DNA from: Vishniacozyma victoriae
Taxonomy: Eukaryota > Basidiomycota > Tremellomycetes > Tremellales > Bulleribasidiaceae
Reading direction: 5' to 3'
Assembly: GCA_017654735.1 (NCBI GenBank)
Contig: JADPYG010000088.1
Span: 3,844,001 to 3,908,000, forward strand
Length of the DNA: 64,000 nt
Position 1 is the first letter of the stretch; each line of letters starts with the position of its first letter. Below the pieces are notes generated by a model. It was not told the origin of the DNA and searched no databases. It saw nothing but the letters and a program-made list of their open reading frames with translations. Of this stretch, positions 11,013 through 23,170 are shown piece after piece. The translations under genes were made by a program, and so were the position numbers.

Positions 11013-13642
11013 CTACGCGTACGACTTGGGAGCATGGGGAGTGGCTTTGATAGTGTACATCCTATCCTGCCTAACGGTAGCCAACGACTTGGCATAATCC
11101 GCTCGGAAACAATTCCAAGGATGAGACTCGTAGAAATGAGTCATGATTTCCTCATCGCCCGACTTGATCAAACCAGCGAGATCTTTGGTAAATTTGTCCC
11201 ATCTACCGGTATTCTCCTCGGCCAACTTGGCTCGAATAAGAGGACCTTGAGCTCGCAAGAGTCGTCGAGCTTGGCCGAGGGTTGGGGTCTCGCCGTCATC
11301 GGGGATGGAGATGATATGGGCGAGGGTCTGGTTGTTGAGCAGAGATTCGATGAGCGGTTCATCGATCGCGCCGAGCGCTTGGAAGAGGGGTTCTCGAAGA
11401 TCTTCTTCTGCTTGGGTGATGGTTCCTTCATAGTACATTCGCTGAATATCAGTTATAACCCTCAAATGTCTAGAAGTAAACATGCATCAAGTCGGCACAG
11501 GAGATGTACACCTCGGCCTCGAATAGAATTGGCAGCTTCGTCTCGCTCTTTATCGATTCGATCAATGAATTCCTCGGTATCTGATATCAGTGACGACCTC
11601 TGACAACGATGAAGGTGACTTACAAGGACCTTGATGACCAGTAGAATGATCCATGTATCGCAAAATCTGAGCACCTCCAATTCCAATACCGTCGGTACCG
11701 GCAAAGACAGCTTGCGGGATATGACCACCAAACTTGAAGCCGGCAGACATGTAGGTGAGAAGACCAGCTTGATGAGCCAAATGGATCAATTCGAGGGCGT
11801 TCTCGAAGCACAACTGAAGGACCTGGACGTTAGCTGGTATCAAACAACAGGTAGAGGGGACTCACAATACATTCCGAAGGATAGGTATCGGCAGCACCAT
11901 CAAAAGTGACCTTGTCGAAACCACCAAGGGCAGCGAGCTCGATACCCCTTCGACCAATCTCGATATTATCGGTAATAACAGGATAGTTGCCCTCGGCATC
12001 GGCTTCAGCAAGATCATCGACCAAAGGAGTATTCAAGTTGAAAGCAGCCGAGAGGATCTGCTTGTGGTTCCTGAGCACATGACCGGATAGGGCTCGCATA
12101 TAAGCGATAGCCTCGGAAGCGGTTAGAGTATCCATAGCGACTTTGGTCTCGGCGGCACCGAGTTGGAAAGCGGCTGAACAAGCTGCAGAGGTGAGATTGA
12201 CAATCTTGATGAAATCGAGATCGAATCGACCACTGGTGGAATCTTTGACTCGTCGACCTACAAAGTACTGCATATCAGCTACATTCTAATCAGATGGTGA
12301 GGGACTTGCGGTATTAGGCGCGGAACTACCGGTATGGAGTCTGACTCGGGCGAACTCGAAGATGGATGGAATTCGATATGACTCGACTTCTTCTCGAGCT
12401 AGATTACCAGGTCGTTCAAGGTGTTCGACGTGAACGATTGCGCCTCGCATCCATCGTTCCTTTCGGGTAGTACCAGTGACATGACCATCTCCTGGGTCAG
12501 TCAAGGAGACGTACTACTGATCAGTCATGATCACAACAACTCAAGCGGAACTTACAGTCTGGGTATCTCGCCTAAATCCAGAAGTACCCAACCACCTGGC
12601 ATCCTTCTGGTCGACATTCGCACCTGATCGAAGAAGCTCGTACCCAACGTGGAACACCAAGTAATCGACAAAGTTGGGATCGGTCTCGTTATCCCTCAAC
12701 TTCTGGGCTGCATTTTGAATAGCAGTCAAAAGGGTTCCACCAAGCGACTGGGGCCATTCAATAACGAGTCGATCGGGATTATGTTTGGTAGTCAAGGTGA
12801 AAGCTGATGGGGCATCACCATCGGTATTGAAGGAGGTATAGTTGGATCCTCCGAATCGAGCGATGGACTTGCCGAACAACTCGAAAGCTTTACCGAGGGC
12901 ACCGACTACTTCCTGTAGAGGGGTTGCTGGAGTAATGATGATCGCAGCGAGTTCGGATGCTCGGATGGCTTCCTTGGATCGTACACCGTCTTTGGAGGGC
13001 CAGATATCGTCAATGAGCTTGTTGAAAGTCTCTGTGACCATCTTCTCGTCGAATCGACCAACTGACTGTAAGCCACGATTAGGATATGAAGAGGAAGGAC
13101 TTACAATAAGGCAACTGCTCCTGTCGCTCGAAAGGGAGACCATCATGATAGGCGACTTTCCACTTGGCGATTCGCATGAGGAACAACAAATCTTCGAAAG
13201 CGGAAACAGCGACAGGTCGAACTTGACCCTCAAACATGACTTGACTTTGATTGACATCAATCCCAACACTCATCATCTGCTGCATGGAAGGCAGAGCGAT
13301 AGGGTGTCGTACCAATGGAGAAGACGGAGCTCCAGCGACAGGTTGATGATCTTTCGCAATCTTTCCAGCCGACATGAGGAGGGTGGAAGCGATGACGGGA
13401 GAAGAGAGGAAAGGGGAGTGGAGTTGAGCAGTTGCTGGACCTTGTCGATCAATCATGGATAGATTGTTCATGGTGACGTCGAGGCCTAGGGATTTCTTGG
13501 GTTTGGACGGTTTGGAAGGGGGAGGTACGGTCGAAGTGTGACCGGTAACGACTGAAGTACCTGTATTGATGGCTTGTTTGACTTGGTCGGCGATACTAGT
13601 GTTGGTCAACTTATCGGTGATTGGGTGAATAGCGGAGAACAT
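11013..13642 (-). CDS. Large conserved-looking protein of unknown function, possible TIM-barrel C-terminal half
   Basis: A minus-strand gene with several short introns, product about 750 residues. The chosen start is the ATG at 13642 (MFSAIHPITDKLTNTSI); an in-frame extension to about 13708 exists but begins in leader-like sequence. The N-terminal 130 residues are Pro/Ser-rich. The middle is an alpha/beta domain (LIDDIWPSKDGVRSKEAIRA and ELLRSGANVDQKDARWLGTS). The C-terminal half has barrel-like alternation of strands and glycines: GRRGIELAALGGFDKVTFDG, LAHQAGLLTYMSAGFKFGGH and VFAGTDGIGIGGAQILRYMD. The last blocks distantly recall the MfnB/UPF0264 barrel, but this is a weak resemblance. I do not recognise the full protein. 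It shows no signal peptide or membrane segment. Confidence 0.7.
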
Positions 13643-14134
13643 GTTGATGGTAAGTGAAAGAGTTGGTGAGAAGTGGGAAGCTGAGAGCAAGGTATATATA
13701 CCATTCACCTAAGCGGTAGGGCGATGCACACACGCCTTGAGCACGGTCTCGGAAGCATGAATGCTGTCCAGAACACTACCTTCTAGGTGCATAGCTCCTC
13801 CGCTCGGCCACGACATGAACAAGATTGGAATGTGTGTGTGTTCAAGGCACTAGATTTGATAAATCTTCGGTTCCCCGGATGCCCGATGATTATGGGGAAC
13901 AGCGCAATTTAGACCCTTGTCGAGAAGGCGTGTTTAACACACAGGACAGGAATAGCTTATAGAAGCTTGACCCGGGAAGCGAGGAAGAAGCGGCCGAAAT
14001 GTGCACTGACTCGTGTGTGCGACGAGGACAGCAGGCGGTGACGAGGCGATGCCCAGTGATGGAGGGTTGTCAGTGAGAATACATGATAATATTGTCGACT
14101 TCAACAGCTTCAACACTTGACAACATCTATCATC
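13643..14134. promoter_or_regulatory. Divergent promoter region
   Basis: About 490 bases between two divergent starts (minus-strand gene at 13642, MFS transporter at 14135). No repeated box or RNA gene is visible. Confidence 0.4.
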
Positions 14135-16495
14135 ATGTCCAAGCCATATCGAAATTCTGAAAGACGACAGTCAAGTGATTCATCAAGGTATGTCCCACCC
14201 TGCAATCAGAGCTGATCCCAGACACTTGATCCAACAACCCACCCCCGGTGCATCCACCTCATCCAATTCATCAACCCCGAAGAAGGTGAAGATGGTGACT
14301 ATCCAACATCGAGATGGAATTGCTATACCAGGCGTATCGAGTACTCCACCTTTGAACGACCACAAGAAGTTTCTGATTGACGAATACGCAACTCCCCCTA
14401 CCATCTACGAACCGCCTATTAGCTACAGCACCGCCTCTACCAGCCACGCGGGCTACGGTAACCCTCCTACAAGCTATGACAATCCTTTCGGAGATCCCTC
14501 TCCTATCATCACACCTCCAACTGTCAACATGCCTACCGCTCGACCTCACATGCCGCCCTCCTCCTTCTCCCAATCGCTCATTCCTGGATATACCAGTGGC
14601 GGTGGACTAGTCAGGAAAGTTAGTACGAGGATCCAACAAGCTATCGAAGCTGCCAAAGTACCTTATCAACCCGTCTATCCCGCAGCTCAAGATGAAGAAG
14701 TGGATTTAGGTGGATATCAATACGGACGATCAGTGGATCTTCATGGGGAATTGAGGGACGAGTGGGAAGCACCCCTTTCGGCGGAACGAATCCCCCTCAA
14801 ATACTCGAAAGTGGATATCAATGATCGATATACCCGTATCCCTAACGATGGTGATGTCGAGAACAAGGACGAACCGAAAGTCGAGCAAAGTGAAGATGAA
14901 AAGTACCTCGTCAGCTACGCTCTTGACGATATGCGACATCCCTACAATTGGCCAAAATCAAAGAAATATACTATCCTACTCGTGCTCTGCCTCGCTGCTG
15001 TTTGCGTTACCGCCACTAGTAGTATTCAAGCAAGTACCTACGCCTCCATCGAGCGGGAGTTCAACTTCTCAAGGCCCGAAGCGGTCTTAGGGGTCAGTCT
15101 ATACGTACTAGGTCTAGGACTTGGATCAAGTGAGTTGTCGCGTGGGGCTAAGCTAATGATAGTGTTCCTCGGCCCGATGAGCGAGTTCTTTGGAAGATGT
15201 TATATCTACCTAGTCTCCTTTTTCCTCTTTACGATCTGCAATATCCCTATCGCCACTGCCCAGAATGGCGGAGTCTTCCTATTCTTCCGCCTCTTAACCG
15301 GTCTCTGCGGCTCAGGATTCCTCAGTATTGCCGGAGGAAGGTAAGTTGTTGACTTGATTTTGAATATGGGCTGACAAGAAGTGTGGCCGACATGTTCAAA
15401 CCTGGTACGGTCGACATACCCATGGCGCTCTACACCCTAGCTCCCCTGGTTGGACCATGTCTAGGTCCCCTCCTCGGTGGATTCATCAATCAAAACACGA
15501 CTTTCCGAGTAACATTCTATACCGTCATCGCTTGGTCAGGAGCCACCTTGATCTCTCTATACTTTTTCGTCCCCGAAACTTTCCTACCCAAGATCCTCCA
15601 ACGAGCTGCGGTCAAGAAGAGGTTAGAGACTGGAGATGGGAAATGGTATTGCCCCCTCGATCGAAATGCTAGGACGATCGGAGAGGTTATTCCTAGTGCC
15701 ATGTGGCAGCCTATTCAAATGATGATTAAAGAACCAATGGCTCTCATCTTGAATTGCTGGACAGCTTTGGTATTGGGGGTAATCTACCTTTTCTTCAATG
15801 CTATCCCATTTACATTTAGGACAGTCTACGGCTTGTAAGTATTCCTTCACTTCGTCCATGTTGAGCTGATGGTAGTGATCTCCAAACATGCGGATTATGT
15901 TTCATACCAATGGCAATTGGAATGACGATCGGCACAGCTTGCCAATGGTTCTTTATCCGGGCTGTACGAGATAAAGCGATTCGAGCAGGAGGCAAAGCCC
16001 CACCCGAGGCCCGATTACCAGTCGGAATGGCAGGTGCCCTCGTCTGTCCAATCGGGTTGTTATGGTTCGCATTGAGCAGTTATTCCGAAATGACTTTCTT
16101 CATGCCACTCATCGGGATCATGATCTTTGGCGTCGGAGTGAGTCAACCCCTCATGATCCGGGTCAAACTGATGATCAGTCGGTATTTGTCTTCACATGCG
16201 TATGGGGATTCTTGGTGGCTAGTTTCACAAGATACGCAGCTTCTGCCATGGCGGGCAACACCCTCGTCAGGTGTCTTTGGGCAGCTGGGTTCCCACTCTT
16301 TGCCGATCCTGTACGTCGACCTCTTCTCTCTCGATTGCATTCCTATCATTCGCTGATCGTAGATGTACCGAGGACTAGGAGCAGTCAAAGCGACAAGTAT
16401 ACTAGCTGGAGCAGCAGCTGCAATGGCACCAATCCCATTCGTCCTCTATTTCTACGGATCAAGGTGGAGGAGTCAATCGATGTTTTCAAAGTAAG
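14135..16495 (+). CDS. MFS drug:H+ antiporter (DHA1 type) transporter
   Basis: The first exon (14135-14187) is followed by a 34-nt intron, then exons continue to TAA at 16493-16495. The N-terminal 230 residues are cytosolic and disordered. A DMRHPYNWPKSKKY entry motif precedes the first membrane helix. The signature GLGLGSMFLGPMSEFFGR spans a spliced junction. Motif C (LVGPCLGPLLGGFI) marks antiporters of the DHA1 class, and about twelve membrane segments can be traced to VLYFYGSRWRSQSMFSK. These proteins export drugs or polyamines across the plasma membrane in exchange for protons. Substrate is unknown. The convergent dioxygenase gene stops only 34 bases away. Confidence 0.88.
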
Positions 16496-16529
16496 GACAA
16501 TAGATAGGATAAAAGAAAGAATATGCATC

Positions 16530-17721
16530 CTAAGCAGTGATACCAACTAATCTCAATACTTCCGGAGTCTCCTCTGGTTCATTTAATGGTCGTGTCCTGT
16601 TGTGTGGATCTAGTTCCCCATTGGGTCTTCGAGGTAGGGCATTGTGATATCCAGGTCGCTCGGCTGGTACTAGGTTCCTATTCTATCATATCAGCCATTG
16701 TTATGAGGCGATTGAGATAACATACCGGCCAATGGGTAGTCCCCTTTCGACCATCGAATACTGCCTTCTTCCCTTCCAAAACTTCTTGCGAAGCCATCGA
16801 TTTAGGGCAATAACACACATAAGTCACGAATCTAGTCTGTTCCCCGACCGGTGAAGCATTCCAATGAACAGTCCTCGAGTCCCATACTATCAATCAGCTC
16901 CTTCATATAATTAAAGAAAGCACACATGACTCACGAATCAAATCACCCTTGCCAGCACAAATCTTGACAGCCTCACATCCATGTTGTTTATACCACTCAT
17001 CATCCCCCTCTCCTAATGTATATCCATTCTCCTTTTCTCCAGCATCTCCACTCTCCCTGAATCCTCTGATAGCATCGAAATGAGCTTGATGCATTAGATG
17101 AGATCCCCTCAAGACGCATAGACCACCATCGTCAGGACCGTTCGGAGCGAGATTTGCGATTCCCTGATATAATTCGAATCGGTCTATTCGACGGGGGTTT
17201 TGGTCGATATCTACCATCAGTCATTGAATAAGAACCAAAGAGAGACGTACGAGGCCAGGCTTTTGTGATTTTCAGATCTGTCCTACCTGTCTTCTCGTTT
17301 ATGGGTAGGGAAGCGTTCATTCCGTCGAAAGAAGCTATCAGGTCCTCGGTACCCCATAGCTCTTGGAAAATCTTGATAATTCCAGGTTGACTTCCATCAT
17401 CAGCAAACACCCTCGAGAGTGCTGAGCTACTCACCTTCTGATCTTCCATACAAAGTCCTCGTGATTGACAGCATATCGATTATACAGCCCTCCTCTATCC
17501 ATCAGCTACGCCATGGTAGGATTTTACACGTACGTGACGCTATAAGGCAGCTTATCAGCCACCCACGTACTTCTATCATTCCGCTTAAATCCCCAGGGGA
17601 AACTCTCTAGCCATTTCAAAGCTGATTCTTGGAAATCATCACAATGTCCTTCCGGTACCACACCGGGTATGACGACGTATCCGTCCTTCTCTAATTGTGA
17701 TTTCCAGAGTGGTTTTGTCAT
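16530..17721 (-). CDS. Phytanoyl-CoA dioxygenase (PhyH)-like Fe(II)/2-oxoglutarate oxygenase
   Basis: A minus-strand, multi-exon gene of about 330 residues, starting MTKPLWKSQLEKDGYVVIPG, the usual PhyH opening. The iron ligands are visible as HIDQNP (His-x-Asp) and the distal His in WDSRTVHWNASP; the following TRFVTYVCYCP supplies the oxoglutarate-binding arginine region. A GGLCVLRGSHLMHQ strand is typical of the double-stranded beta-helix. The family hydroxylates small molecules or lipid-CoA esters; substrate is unknown. It is flanked by the convergent MFS transporter and followed upstream by a FAD oxidoreductase on the same strand. Confidence 0.85.
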
Positions 17722-17972
17722 CTCTCTGTGATTTCGAGGTGTCTGAATTGAAAAGAAGAGGAAAGTATATTAGTAGGTGAAGTGGATAAGCTGCAGACTA
17801 CCCCACCTTGGTTGCGATAGTGCTCGGCGCCGGAGTGTACTCGAATGGGTAATTTCCCCAAGGTAAGTGGGGAGGTGGGGGAATCAATATTACCGCCAAG
17901 TCCCGTTACCGTCCATCATTCGGACATTAATCGTTCATGACAACAAAACACATACTTAATACAGCTATACGT

Positions 17973-19541
17973 CTACTCCGCCCCACTCGGATTCCATTTC
18001 AGATCACACCCCAAAGTCTTTGCGTCCACCTATCTCATCAGCTCAGAATCGGGCAATGACGTACCTTATCTTTCCCCTTGAACCTAGCCCAAAAGAACTC
18101 TGGTACAGTCAATTTCTCCGATTTCATCTTTTTCAAACTACAAACAGGGAGCATTACATCTCCTACTTTGGGGATTGTAGCGTATCGTGCTATCTTGTGG
18201 GGTCCAAGTGGGACAAACTGCAGTCAGTTTCGGCTGTAGAGGGAGCATACCATTCCGTGGGCTTCTGTGCGTTTGTATGGTTTGAGAGTTGAGCCCTTGA
18301 TATCGCAAATGATACTGCTGTCAACTATGGAAGAAGTGAGGTGCTTACTTAGTAGCGCATTGGGCTGCATCATGTTGAGCACCTTGTATCGTCTTCCACC
18401 CTGGCGTGGAACAGCAATCTCCAATAGCGTAATAATTCTGGGCCAACCGAGAAAGTGGATTCGAGGATCGTACCTATGTCGGTCAGCTATGACTCGAGAA
18501 GACCGCTCAACGTACCCTCAAATAGTCATCTACCCATATCTGCCCATCGGCCAGGGCAGCATCATCTGCCTGCTCTACCAATTCCACATTACTCCTATTC
18601 CCAATTCCAATAAACACGAAATCCGCTCTAATCTCCCTCCCACTACCCAATTTGATAATCTTCATCCCCTTTTGTAATCCAAGACTTCCATCCCACTCAT
18701 CTGGCCCTAGTCTTTCATGCTCAGATGGTACTAATGCTTTATCATTCGGCACCAGATCAATCAAACAATCCGAAATCAACTTCTCCAAAGCGGTAGATAG
18801 TTTCGGGCTACAAGCGGGGGCGTATCAAGCGTGGGGATTTCCAGAAGTGTTGAAATGTGAAGCTTTCGAAAATGGGTTCATGACTCTCGGGAGGTTATGA
18901 ACGATGGTAATAGCTGGTTTCTCGTACCTAGCTCGGATTTCCTGAAATCAGCCTGGAAATCATTGGGGACGTACTCCAGCGACTTCAATACCGACGGGTC
19001 CAGCTCCTATGACCAGTACCGAGCGAGCTTTTGCAATCTCTTCTTGGAGTCCAATCAAGGTGGCCCTGGCATATTCAATATCAGCCCCTGGGACAGGTCG
19101 CATAGGTGCAGGCTGGCTTGATCCAGTCGCAATTACGCATTTCTACAGTCAGCTCTTTCACTTCCTTTACTACTCACAAAGAAGAAGACCTCCCTAGACC
19201 CCTCAAATTCCTTTTCCAGCACAACACTATCCCTCCTCAGCTCCACCACTCGGTTCGGAACGATCAATCGATGATGAACACCCCCTGGAAAGACATTATC
19301 CTGCGTAAGGGGAACTATCATCCTCTTTTCCCATCCTGGGACTACTGCTGCTCTTAGGGCGGCGTTGGGGAAGTATGAGTAATCGCGTTCATCAATTAAA
19401 AGGATCCTGTGCGTTTTGAGTAAGATGGGAATGAGGGCGTTGGCGCATGAATGGCCTGCTGCCGAAGCTACCGAGTTAGCCCCAGCTTTACAACGGTAGT
19501 GAAGACTGACCTCCTATGATAACGATATTCTGATGCTTCAT
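17973..19541 (-). CDS. AIF/FSP1-like FAD-dependent NAD(P)H oxidoreductase
   Basis: A minus-strand, multi-exon gene. The first exon MKHQNIVIIGG joins ASAAGHSCANALIPIL after an intron, giving a FAD-binding dinucleotide motif (GGASAAG). A second Rossmann motif, SVLVIGAGPVGIEVAGEI, binds NAD(P)H. Later blocks FVFIGIGNRSN and IWVDDYLRV match the pyridine nucleotide-disulphide oxidoreductase fold in its apoptosis-inducing-factor-2/FSP1 branch. There is no clear mitochondrial presequence. Such enzymes reduce quinones or similar acceptors, and the exact role here is open. The start at 19541 is the only ATG directly before the first glycine motif. Confidence 0.82.
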
Positions 19542-19715
19542 GATGAGCCACCGTGTGTAGATGCAGTGATGAATCAGTGAGAATTTGGTGCATTATGGAC
19601 GAGAAGGAGGCGAAGTACCAGGCGAAGGCGATGTCTCGCGTTGATCAATATACACATACGCGTCCGCATTTATTGTATGCTGTACATGCATATCCCTGCT
19701 ATAGACTAGACTAGA

Positions 19716-22658
19716 CTAGTATGGTAGACCACCATCGCCAGCACCTCCAGGCTGATCTAGATCCTGATAGCTCACTCTACCCCTCTTTGCCCTAGGATCC
19801 TCTCCGCCAGCAGGCGCAGCAGGAAGTGGTCCTAGATTGGCATCTCGACTAGCATATCCCCCTACTCTCTGTAAGAGATCCTGTCCTCCTTGGCCCATGC
19901 CCGCACCCTCCGTTCCCACGGCCTGCTGGCCCATCTGCTGTTGTGGGAACTGCATCTGACCCATCATCATGGCTTGTTGCATTTGTAGCATCATCATCAT
20001 TTGCTGTTGCATCATGACATTACCACCAGACATGTCGGCATTGGCCATGGCGGGATTGAGGTGAACAGTACTCGCTGGGTCGAGCATGGAAATGGGTAGG
20101 GTATCATTGATAGCCGCAGGTGTAGAGGCGGTGGGTTGAATGTGCTGAGGATCAAGGACAAAGTTGTTGAGGGTAGCGATCTTGTTGTCAGCTCTTTAGA
20201 ACGCATTTTCGAGCTGATCAACGTACCTCATCTAGCTTATCGCCAATCAACTCCGGGTGCTTGACAATAACATGCTTGACGACGAATTCAGGCGCCTTGA
20301 AAAGCTTGTTGCACTCTTTACATCGGTACTTGGTTGCTTCCTCTTGACGGATATGCGGTGCCGCGACCTTTTTGCTCTCCCTGCTCATCAGTATTGCTCA
20401 TGAGCCCATAGTGATGACTCACTCTTGAAGATCACGACCGCCATACTCGACAACATCGACCGGTCCAAGTAATGGTTCCAACTTGTGATCCAAGCTCAGC
20501 TCCCATCTCTCATCACCAGTCTTCTGTGGAAAGGCCGTCTTTGATTTCCCTTGACCTTGGTTGACCTGAACGTCACGGTCTCCACCTTCGTATCGGTTGT
20601 CTGCATCCTCATCAAGCCCCTCGGGTTTCTGATCCTGTTGTTCGCTAGCGATTTCGTCCGAGCTGCCCGGTGTGTATTGAGGCCTCAAGTGAAGGATACA
20701 TTTTCGCTGTAGTTCCTCGGGGAACGCGGAAGGGGCGACGCAGTAATAGCATGTCGACAGACCATTGCGTAGGTACGACAGCCATTGATCGAGAACAAGC
20801 TTTGCCTGAAACGTCAGCTGGAGACCCGTTCGACACTAGCCAACTTACCTTGACATTTGCCTGCTCGTCACTCAATGTCTCAGCAGTCAAGTCGTGCTTC
20901 TCCAGTAAACGCGATATCGTCTCCTCGACAACAACACTCCCGCGCTCCGATAGCGCTTTGACGGGCTTGTCCAAGGACGTCTCCGGCTTCGTCTCTTCGC
21001 TAGTCTCCGACTCTGGTTCCACCAGATCGTCCTCTAGCTCTAAAGCAAGAGCTTTTGCTTTCTCGATATCCTTCAGCACTCGTTCGGTAGCACTGGCGTA
21101 AGGTACAGTCATCCGTATACGGCCAATGACCGGTGTCGTGTTGATTCCGAGGTGAAAGGTGAATGTATCAATCTGCAAATGAGCACGAGTCGCAGATGGT
21201 TGGGGCTCAGAGACGCACCTTGGTATTGTTGAGCCTCCTCAGTACCTCCTCCAAATCCGTATCCTCAGTGAACTGAGCCCAAGCAACCCGGTAGAATTGC
21301 TTTTTGAGCGAAGGTTCCGTTATGGCCAAGTGCAAGAATCCCTTGATCTGGGAGAACATCTACCATTGTCAGCTCGGACATAGATTCCAGAAATTGGACC
21401 TACCTCTTCCAGATCGGCACGCTTTGTCGAGGGAGGAACAGTCTTGACGAAGATCTGCCCTCGCTGAGCTGGGGCTTCGGCTCGGTTGGCATTGTCCTGT
21501 GCTGGAAAGTCCCCGAGCGCACGATCAAGACCCTCGGATTGCGAGTCTTCGAGGCGACGGATTGATGGACCAGCTTTCGTAGTATCCTCTGCAAATCATC
21601 AGTATCGCCTCAAAGTTTACCTATGGCAGCTCACCAGTCATGTCGTATCCCACATTATCCCATTTACCCTCCCGAACTTCGGCAATATACGTTTCGACAG
21701 TAGGCACTTGACCTTGACGACAAAGACGCTTTCGCATGGCGATATATTGAGGTTCATGAGAATATCGCTCCTGGAACCAAGCGGTCTGACCATGTGCGAG
21801 GAACAGCCCATACAGCTACCTCATCAGCTCAGAATCACGAGAGAGATTAACATGACTGACCTGACGAGAGGTGTACTCCTTTCTATATCGATCATAACGC
21901 TTTGCCATCCCAACTTTCTCCTTTCCAGTATCGCCTCCTGCACCGCTCTCCAACTCCGACCTAACTCTACGAGTCTCTTCATCATCGGTCTTTGCAGTCT
22001 GAGGATGTGATGTGCGGAACCATTCCGAGAATTGACGAAAGCTGAGAACGTAATCGACCTCTGCTGGATCGGGGAGACCGGAAGGTAGAGCGGTAGGGTA
22101 TCTGGGGGGTGTTGGAGATCGGAAACGAGTTCTGGCGGCTTGGTCGTATGGTGACGGTGAACGACGACGTTTTGGTCGGTCTGCCTGTCAGCTGTATGTG
22201 CAATGCGAGGGCGGAATTGGCTTACCATAATCATCATCCCACTGAGGAGGAGGGGGACCTCCTCGACCACTCCTATCATAGTACGTGTTCCAACTTCTTC
22301 CATCCCTCTCTGGCTCTGGATCTAAATCTCGCCTTGGAAACTCCCTATCTCTTCCCTCCTGACGCCTTGGAGGATCCCTCTCTCGATCAAACTCCCGATC
22401 GTACACTCTTGGAGGGGGAGGTGGGGAACGATGCCTCTCAGGCTCACTAGATGCGGCCGGCGCATCCGCATGACGATGTGGAATGGGCGCGAATCCACCT
22501 CGAGTGAATCCTCTTGGGAACTCTTCTCGTGGATCTCCCGCTCTTTCATTTCCGGGCGGATCCATCTGACGAGCAGGAGAGCGTCGGTCTGCTGTATCTC
22601 CAATGGTGGGATTGGGCGGTAAAGGATGATGGGTCGGATTTGGCGGTAGGTCTCCCAT
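19716..22658 (-). CDS. ARS2: ARS2/Serrate (Pir2) nuclear RNA-processing factor
   Basis: A minus-strand gene of about 800 residues. Its start MGDLPPNPTHHPL leads into a charged, proline- and arginine-rich region (RS/RD-like). A helical domain follows (DYVLSFRQFSEWFRT), matching the conserved N-terminal SERRATE/Ars2 block. A middle RRM-like domain holds GQIFVKTVPPSTKRADLEEI. Near the C-terminus is a single C2H2 zinc finger (YRCKECNKLF then FVVKHVIVKHPE; C-x2-C-x12-H-x4-H). The tail is Met/Gln-rich. ARS2 joins the cap-binding complex to RNA decay, processing and silencing machinery in the nucleus. Assignment rests on domain order and the zinc finger. Confidence 0.85.
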
Positions 22659-23170
22659 TGTCGCTTTTGCTCCTATCTTCCTCAGCTACTGGGTCCAGTC
22701 AAATTCCGAAAGCTTACCTGTCTTGATATGCTATACTTCTCTTGAAGATGTACCCGAGTGGGTAGACTCTGTTATCTGTCAAGAGAAAGTGAAATTGAAA
22801 GATGGTTGTACGCGTTTGTTGTCGCGTTTGATCGGGTATGAGCGAGACATGAGGGTGTATATGGTTGAATAGAAGATACTGATAAGCGATGTTCACACTA
22901 ACGGTAGATGGGTATGTATGTACCTTTATGAGTTAAGCTATAAGCTATACTTATACAGCTATTTGATTATAGCTATACTATCTAATCTCACTGTCACTCA
23001 GTGACTGACTATGAGCCAGCTGAGTTGCGGCGTTAATCCTCGGTTGATGAGTGTGGCACTCGGTCTATCCGGCACTATCCGGCTAAAGCCCCGGTGGGGG
23101 ATCGTCAACTAGACTACAGCCAGGCCTGGTCCGTCTGTGCACCATCACTCCTAGTAACCACAGAGATACA
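22659..23170. promoter_or_regulatory. Divergent promoter between ARS2 and the NIPSNAP gene
   Basis: About 510 bases separate the two starts. Bases 22930-22990 contain several copies of AGCTATA/CTATACT in alternating orientation, AT-rich and possibly TATA-like for both sides. No other element is recognised. Confidence 0.4.
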
